Assembly: GCF_900166625.1 (NCBI RefSeq)
Contig: NZ_LT800499.1
Span: forward strand, 2,859,317 to 2,923,316
Direction: 5' to 3'
DNA: 64,000 nt
Source: Halobacillus massiliensis
Lineage (GTDB): Bacteria; Bacillota; Bacilli; Bacillales; Halobacillaceae
Below the pieces are notes generated by a model that did not search any database, was not told the origin of the DNA, and saw only the letters and a program-made list of their open reading frames with translations. The translations under genes and the position numbers were made by a program. Shown here one piece after another: positions 59,371-64,000 of this stretch (its first letter is position 1; the number at the start of each line of letters is the position of its first letter).

Positions 59371-60816
59371 TTAGTTTCCAGCGTTTCTTTTGGATTTAAT
59401 GCTCAAGGCTATAATTGCAATCACAAAGAGAAGCAGAACTCCACCTACAAATCCAATAAACAGCCAGTTCCATCCCTGGTTTTCCTCAACGACAAATATA
59501 TCGCTTGTTTCTCTGTCCATCCCGACTCGGTAGCTTCCATCCTCAGACTGGTGGATAAGACCATCCTGCATAAGCCCGCGAAGCTGTTGATCATCAGGAA
59601 GATGGGTCAACTCTGCTGAGCGCGTTTGTGACGAATTGTTTATAGCAACGACTAAGGTCTGATCCTCCAGCTGCCGTTCATAAAGAGTCATTCCATTATC
59701 ATTGTACAACTCTTTATAACTTCCCCTTGCTAAGGCAGGAAATTCCTGTCGTACGGAGTTAAGCTTTTCCACGATCTGGCCAACCTCAGCATTACCGCCT
59801 TTGAAACTCATCATTTGACCGTTCTCCATTTCTTTTCCCTCATCTAAGGGAAGCTCGGTGCCATAGACAGTTACCGGAATACCTGGATAGGTAAATAAAT
59901 GAGTCAGCGCCAGCTTCCAGCGCGTCACTGGGTTCTCTCCTTCTTCAACGGCCAGACGGGTTAAGCGGTCAGTAAGCGGCATGTCGATATAATGATTCTT
60001 CATATTATCGGATTCAGAAAAATTTCCGAGCTCGTTATCAGGTGATTGAAAAGCTTCGGCAGCTTCTGTCGAGTAGTCAGGCAGGGTGTAGCTTACATTA
60101 TCTCCACCTTCTACATTACTTGTCCCCTTCGTCATAATAAGAACATCTTCCTTTACCTCGGACAAGGATGTACTAAAACTTTCCACAAAGCTGTCCCCGG
60201 GAGTTCCCTGCAAATGAAATCCATCCACATTTGTTTGCTGAATCCACCATTTTGCAGTTTCAGTAAAGTATTCCTGAACTTCGCGATTATCTGTATCTAA
60301 CTGCGGAAGCGAAGATAAACCACCTGTAGTTTCCTGAGAGCCTGTATACCAGCCGCTGTTTTCCTGTACCCACGGATGATTAGGACTTGTATGAGTGACA
60401 ACGATATCAAAAACAACCTTTATATCTCGTTCATGCGCTTCTTTTACAAGACGCTCAGCATCCTCAATTGTCCCAAAGTTTTCTTCTACAGCCCTGTAGT
60501 CATTTATCCAGAACCCATGAAATCCACCTTCTTCATTTTCCATAATGGGGCTAAGGATGATAGATGTAAAACCCATCTCCTTAATATAGTCCAGTTGTTC
60601 TATAACTCCCTTGATATCCCCGCCATGATAAGCCTTTGGATTCTTTGTATCTATATTGCTGTCATTTTCGGAATCTCCATTCATAAAGCGATCGACCATT
60701 ATGTAATACATACTTTCATCCTGCCATTGTCGTTCTTCTTTTTCAGCAGCGTTAACCATGTGAACACCACTAAAAAGAAACAACATGATCGTGAGAAATT
60801 GGATGGATCTTCTCAT
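59371..60816 (-). CDS. Membrane-anchored GH13 amylase-like protein, catalytic residues lost
   Basis: A 481-residue protein with a signal peptide (1-23) and a C-terminal membrane helix (about 448-470) with a basic tail, so the domain faces outward. The fold matches alpha-amylases of bacilli: YYIMVDRFMNGD, AYHGGDIKGVIEQLDYIKEMG, HPWV and TRWKLALTHLFTYPGIPV. The four GH13 motifs are altered. Region I has VVTH (Thr141 for Asn). Region II has GFHLQG where family members have G-x-R-x-D, so the nucleophile Asp is Gln203. Region III has Lys230 at the Glu acid/base position. Region IV NHD reads MPL (279-281). It is therefore probably a pseudoenzyme. It forms an operon with the LacI-type gene. Confidence 0.88.
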   Translation of the reverse strand: MRRSIQFLTIMLFLFSGVHMVNAAEKEERQWQDESMYYIMVDRFMNGDSENDSNIDTKNPKAYHGGDIKGVIEQLDYIKEMGFTSIILSPIMENEEGGFHGFWINDYRAVEENFGTIEDAERLVKEAHERDIKVVFDIVVTHTSPNHPWVQENSGWYTGSQETTGGLSSLPQLDTDNREVQEYFTETAKWWIQQTNVDGFHLQGTPGDSFVESFSTSLSEVKEDVLIMTKGTSNVEGGDNVSYTLPDYSTEAAEAFQSPDNELGNFSESDNMKNHYIDMPLTDRLTRLAVEEGENPVTRWKLALTHLFTYPGIPVTVYGTELPLDEGKEMENGQMMSFKGGNAEVGQIVEKLNSVRQEFPALARGSYKELYNDNGMTLYERQLEDQTLVVAINNSSQTRSAELTHLPDDQQLRGLMQDGLIHQSEDGSYRVGMDRETSDIFVVEENQGWNWLFIGFVGGVLLLFVIAIIALSIKSKRNAGN

Positions 60817-60852
60817 ACCCTTTCCCCCTCTTTAAAAATACACTCGGTCTTA

Positions 60853-60882
60853 AGATTATCCCTTTCTCCTGCTGATAGTCAA
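60853..60882 (-). promoter_or_regulatory. Sigma-A-like promoter of the amylase-like gene
   Basis: TTGACT (60882-60877), 18-bp spacer, TAATCT (60858-60853), 37 bp before the start codon. No clear catabolite (cre) palindrome is visible. Confidence 0.6.
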
Positions 60883-61010
60883 TCACATTTTCAGAGATTT
60901 TATGACAATCTAAGTACCATATTAATATTGGCGCCATTGCTTAAAACTAATTTCATTATTTTCACCTCAAAAAATAAGCTGCCGAGCCTCGCTCGCCAGC
61001 TAAAAGTATT

Positions 61011-62858
61011 TTAAGATTTGATGGAGATTCGATAAGTTTCAAGCCAATGATTGATCTGGCATAAATTCGCAATCAGCTGCGGGCCGGTCATCAGCTGGCC
61101 AAACCATGGAGTGCTGAGACTTTTCCCTTTGGAGTCGTTCAGCTTACGTACTTCCTCTTTATCAAAAAGATCAAATAAAGGCGAATATGACCGCTGAAGA
61201 ATATCGTCCATCCAGACGGTAACAGCATCTGTATAATCAGGGTGAAAGGTTTTTGGATAAGGATTTTTCTTTCTGAACAACACTTTATCAGGCAGCACGC
61301 CTCTAAGAGCTTCCCTTAGAAGGCCTTTTTCCTGATCTTTGTAATGTTTCATTTCCCAGGGAATATTCCACGCATATTCAACGAGTCTGTGATCACTAAA
61401 AGGCACTCGTACTTCTAAGCTTGCTCCCATGCTCATACGGTCTTTACGTTCGAGCAGTGTCTGCATGAACCAGTTCATATTTAGATAAAACATCTGCCTG
61501 TGCTTTTTGGCGTTTTCACTTTCCCCCGGTAAAAGAGGAGCTTCGTTTAGAGTTTCTAAATATCTTCTCATCATATAAGCTGGCATATCATACTGACTGC
61601 TTATATCCTTTTTAACGAGTTTCTGCCGCTCATCGACCGATCGGATCCAAGGAAACCCATTGCGATCACGATCCTCTGCCCGATAATACCACGGATAGCC
61701 TCCAAAAATTTCATCGGCACATTCGCCCGAAAGAGCCACTGTTACATGGTTTTTAATTTTTTCACAGAACCACAGTAAGGAAGAGTCGACATCGGCCATC
61801 CCCGGCAGATCTCTTAATTCCACCGATCTCTCAAGCCGCCGGACTAAGTCCTCTACACTTGCTTCAAGTGTGAAATGCTTCGTCTGGTGTTTTTTCTGCA
61901 CCATATTAATGTATTCCAAGTCCCTGTCAGGCTGGAAAGCATTCTTCTGGAAATACTTACTTTGTTCCTCATAATCAATGGAGAATGTTTCGAGTTCTCC
62001 AAGTTTTCCAGTTTTATAATTCTCGGCAGCGATTGCCGTAATAGCACTGGAATCTACACCGCCTGAAAGAAATGTCCCAAGCTTTACATCACTGACCAGT
62101 TGACGCTCTACAGCATCCATAAACAGTTCTCTGACTCTATCTACTGTTTCTGTAAAAGAATGTGTGTGCTTCTCACTTCTTACATTCCAATATCTTTGAG
62201 CAGAAATATTTCCTTTTTCAAATACAGCAAAATGACCAGGTCTCAGTTCATGGATATTTTCGAAAACTCCGTGCCCCGGCGTCCTCGACGGTCCTAAAGT
62301 TAAGACTTCCAGAATCCCTTCCTCCGCAATCGCTGCCTCAACATCCGGATGTGCTAAAATTCCTTTAATTTCAGATGAAATCAGCAAACCGCCACAATGC
62401 TCACTGTAAAACAAGGGTTTAACCCCAAGGCGGTCTCTTGCGATAAATAGCCTTTCATTATTGACTTCCCATACACTAAAAGCAAAAATCCCATTCATGT
62501 AGTCAACACAATTTGTTCCCCATTCTATATAACTGATGAGAACAACCTCGGTATCTGAGTGCCCTTTAAAGGACCACCCTTTGGCTTTTAATTGATCTCT
62601 CACTTCATCTGTATTGTACAGCTCGCCATTATAGCATAAAATATATTCTTCACCAGCAGCTTGACGGACCATAGGCTGCACGCCTCCCGTCGGGTCGACT
62701 ACAATTAAGCGGCGATGACCAAACCCCGCTGGACCTTTTATCCATTTCTGATAGTCGTCAGGACCCCTGTGCTGGATTTTTTGTGCCATTTCATTGATTA
62801 CCTGCTGCTTTTCGTCTTCTCTGGAATTATAATCTATCCAGCCAACTAAACCACACAT
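61011..62858 (-). CDS. asnO: Asparagine synthase (glutamine-hydrolysing) AsnO
   Basis: A 615-residue class II glutamine amidotransferase. Cys2 of MCGLVGWIDYNSRE is the nucleophile after Met removal, which fixes the start at ATG 62858; the frame runs ten codons further. The glutaminase domain holds HRGPDDYQKW, NGELYN and SDTEV. The ATP-binding synthetase domain has FLSGGVDSSAITAIA (about 265-279). AsnO in B. subtilis is the sporulation-linked paralogue; the name rests on the adjoining yisL as in the yis cluster. Makes asparagine from aspartate, glutamine and ATP. Confidence 0.92.
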   Translation of the reverse strand: MCGLVGWIDYNSREDEKQQVINEMAQKIQHRGPDDYQKWIKGPAGFGHRRLIVVDPTGGVQPMVRQAAGEEYILCYNGELYNTDEVRDQLKAKGWSFKGHSDTEVVLISYIEWGTNCVDYMNGIFAFSVWEVNNERLFIARDRLGVKPLFYSEHCGGLLISSEIKGILAHPDVEAAIAEEGILEVLTLGPSRTPGHGVFENIHELRPGHFAVFEKGNISAQRYWNVRSEKHTHSFTETVDRVRELFMDAVERQLVSDVKLGTFLSGGVDSSAITAIAAENYKTGKLGELETFSIDYEEQSKYFQKNAFQPDRDLEYINMVQKKHQTKHFTLEASVEDLVRRLERSVELRDLPGMADVDSSLLWFCEKIKNHVTVALSGECADEIFGGYPWYYRAEDRDRNGFPWIRSVDERQKLVKKDISSQYDMPAYMMRRYLETLNEAPLLPGESENAKKHRQMFYLNMNWFMQTLLERKDRMSMGASLEVRVPFSDHRLVEYAWNIPWEMKHYKDQEKGLLREALRGVLPDKVLFRKKNPYPKTFHPDYTDAVTVWMDDILQRSYSPLFDLFDKEEVRKLNDSKGKSLSTPWFGQLMTGPQLIANLCQINHWLETYRISIKS

Positions 62859-62944
62859 CTGCCTCACCATCCTTCTGAAAAAAAGCATCGTAATACAGGA
62901 TATGAAAGTTTTCCGGAATTGTATGAGATTTTTTAAAAATATTG

Positions 62945-62973
62945 TTGACTTTTTAGTTGAGAATGATTATCAT
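62945..62973 (+). promoter_or_regulatory. Promoter with Fur box for the candidate sRNA
   Basis: TTGACT (62945-62950), 17-bp spacer, TATCAT (62968-62973). TGAGAATGATTATCA (62958-62972) matches the Fur 7-1-7 box TGATAATNATTATCA with one mismatch and covers the -10. A further GAGAAT follows. Iron-replete Fur should shut this promoter. Confidence 0.82.
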
Positions 62974-62979
62974 TTTAAA

Positions 62980-63101
62980 TGAGAATAGTTTTCACTAGAC
63001 CCCAATGCCGGTGAGCTATTTTAATCCCCCCTCTATTTATATGCATAAATAATAAAACAGCAAAAAACTTGCAGTGAAACCGTTTCTCTGCAAGTTTTTT
63101 G
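62980..63101 (+). ncRNA. fsrA: Candidate Fur-regulated small RNA (FsrA-like)
   Basis: From the Fur-box promoter, transcription would start near 62980 and end at the terminator at 63062-63100, giving about 120 nt with no open frame of note. The RNA carries unpaired C-rich stretches: GACCCCAAT (62998-63006) and AATCCCCCCTCT (63022-63033). B. subtilis FsrA is a short Fur-repressed RNA with C-rich segments that pair with ribosome binding sites of iron-rich enzymes; this has the same architecture. The homology call is inference from layout and C-rich motifs. It lies opposite to, and between, asnO and yisL. Confidence 0.75.
63062..63101 (+). terminator. Terminator of the candidate sRNA
   Basis: AAAAAACTTGCAG pairs with CTGCAAGTTTTTT, with an inner GAAA/TTTC stem. 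Confidence 0.93.
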
Positions 63102-63115
63102 CCAGCCGTCCAAAC

Positions 63116-63150
63116 AAAAAAAGCCGTCGAGATTTGCTCGACAGCTTTGA
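63116..63150 (-). terminator. Terminator of yisL
   Basis: GCCGTCGAG pairs with CTCGACAGC (one mismatch) around ATTTG, then TTTTTTT on the minus strand. Confidence 0.85.
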
Positions 63151-63163
63151 AGTGAATGCATTC

Positions 63164-63532
63164 TTATCGAGGCAGAATCCCTAACGGCAGGAATCCAAAA
63201 CCTAAAATTAAGGCAAGGATAGCTGCTATCAACAATTGAGCCCACCATCCATAAGAAATATACTTCTTCTTATACTTAATTGTTACCATTTCCATTGCTG
63301 TGATGACCCATAAACCGACAAGCATCTTAACAATAGCCAGTCCCATTTGGTCTGATCCATTCATATAATTGGCAAACAGAGAGCCTCCAGAATAAAGGAT
63401 CAGTAAATAGTCCACTCTTAAAATCATGTGCGAAATTTTTGCAGCTTTTTCATTACCTTTTCGTGTGAATGTTGCAGCTAATCCAACGAGTACAAATGCG
63501 ATTACCCAAGAGGTAATATGTACGTGCGCCAT
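63164..63532 (-). CDS. yisL: DUF1516 membrane protein YisL
   Basis: A 122-residue membrane protein of the YisL (DUF1516) family, with four helices (about 7-21, 38-55, 64-82 and 93-115). It starts MAHVHITSWVIAFVLVGLAA, typical of the family. Function unknown. AAGGAGGAG ribosome binding site precedes ATG 63532. Neighbour of asnO, as in the B. subtilis yis region. Confidence 0.9.
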   Translation of the reverse strand: MAHVHITSWVIAFVLVGLAATFTRKGNEKAAKISHMILRVDYLLILYSGGSLFANYMNGSDQMGLAIVKMLVGLWVITAMEMVTIKYKKKYISYGWWAQLLIAAILALILGFGFLPLGILPR

Positions 63533-63687
63533 ACTTCTCCTCCTTATTACAAGAATCTTCCTTCATAATACCACGAGGATTCGACTTTTTCCTAAGGAAA
63601 TACTCTCAACTATTTTAGAATTGAGTAAATAAACTTTAAACCTGTTATACTAAAAGGGATATTTTTCAAAGAAATTGGAGGGATAGC

Positions 63688-64000
63688 ATGACAGTCAGCA
63701 GTCAACAAATCATTGATCAAACTCAGGAGTATGGTGCGAAAAACTACCATCCCTTACCGATTGTAATTTCAAAAGCTGAAGGAGTCTGGGTGGAAGATCC
63801 AGAAGGAAACCGCTATATGGATATGCTCAGTGCCTATTCAGCAGTTAACCAGGGCCACCGCCATCCGAAAATCATCCAGGCACTAAATGATCAGGCAAGC
63901 CGAGTGACCCTTACCTCCCGTGCTTTTCATAATGACCAGCTGGGTCCGTGGTATGAAAAGATCTGCAAACTAACGAATAAAGAAATGGCACTGCCTATGA
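63688..64000 (+). CDS. rocD: Ornithine aminotransferase RocD, 5' part
   Basis: The first 104 codons of a class III PLP-dependent aminotransferase, cut by the window end. [20 protein letters not shown] (about 14-33) is the hallmark opening of ornithine aminotransferase; [19 protein letters not shown] and [16 protein letters not shown] follow. It converts ornithine and 2-oxoglutarate to glutamate semialdehyde and glutamate in arginine breakdown and proline supply. TTGGAGGGA lies 8 nt before ATG. The PLP Lys is beyond the window. Confidence 0.93.
   Translation, partial: MTVSSQQIIDQTQEYGAKNYHPLPIVISKAEGVWVEDPEGNRYMDMLSAYSAVNQGHRHPKIIQALNDQASRVTLTSRAFHNDQLGPWYEKICKLTNKEMALPM

Noticed and set aside
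60376-61014. 212-codon plus-strand frame opposite the amylase-like gene
   Set aside because: Antisense shadow with low-complexity Phe/Ser content and no ribosome binding site.

Overview
The window is a chromosomal segment of an endospore-forming, low-GC Firmicute of the Bacillaceae, most likely a moderately halophilic genus close to Halobacillus (inference from acid-rich proteins and gene order; no marker gene such as 16S is present). Strong AGGAGG-type ribosome binding sites, sigma-K coat genes (cotZ, cotO), a T-box, Spx/MecA/YjbH and FapR/Fur-type control all fit. Gene order from about 9.5 to 48 kb follows the Bacillus subtilis yjc-yjb-yja region almost gene for gene. The right end carries yit and yis blocks that lie elsewhere in B. 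subtilis.

Region 1 (1-7000) is accessory. A 2,485-bp unit with a collagen-like exosporium-type gene is present twice in tandem, followed by a third, diverged gene. The third gene keeps the N-terminal domain and collagen stalk but carries a seven-bladed beta-propeller head. Each full unit also holds the same frameshifted small membrane gene. Region 2 (7000-9300) is a decayed integrated element beside tRNA-Val(GAC): an ImmA/IrrE protease gene under a promoter with a LexA-like box, and an integrase gene broken by one stop and two frameshifts.

Region 3 (9.5-30.4 kb) is conserved core: yjcHGF, a DUF421 protein, an MBL-fold hydrolase, a spore-coat block (yjcA, small coat-like proteins, cotZ, cotO), fabI, a CPA2 antiporter, mgtE, prpE, yjbO, ppnK, yjbM, yjbK, yjbI, yjbH, pepF, coiA, mecA, yjbE and spx. 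Spx and its degradation adaptor YjbH, the ClpC adaptor MecA and a (p)ppGpp synthetase make this a stress-control neighbourhood. Region 4 (30.4-44.7 kb) runs from yjbC through a secreted glycosidase-like protein, oppABCDF, T-box-controlled trpS and yjbA to an LCP cell-wall ligase. It is bracketed by two inverted clusters of GC-rich palindromic, MITE-like repeats.

Region 5 (44.7-64 kb) has fabHF with a FapR-like operator, uppP, a mobB-moaE-moaD cluster, yitW/yitV/yitU, aprX, an Nfu N-domain protein, a BsuPI-Gmad2 lipoprotein, yitT/yitS, a LacI regulator beside a membrane-anchored GH13 protein that has lost its catalytic residues, asnO, yisL and the start of rocD. Between asnO and yisL lies an orphan Fur-box promoter reading into a roughly 120-nt C-rich segment that ends in a strong terminator: a good candidate for an FsrA-type iron-sparing small RNA. 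This sRNA candidate, the pseudo-amylase and the modular collagen locus are the most notable items.
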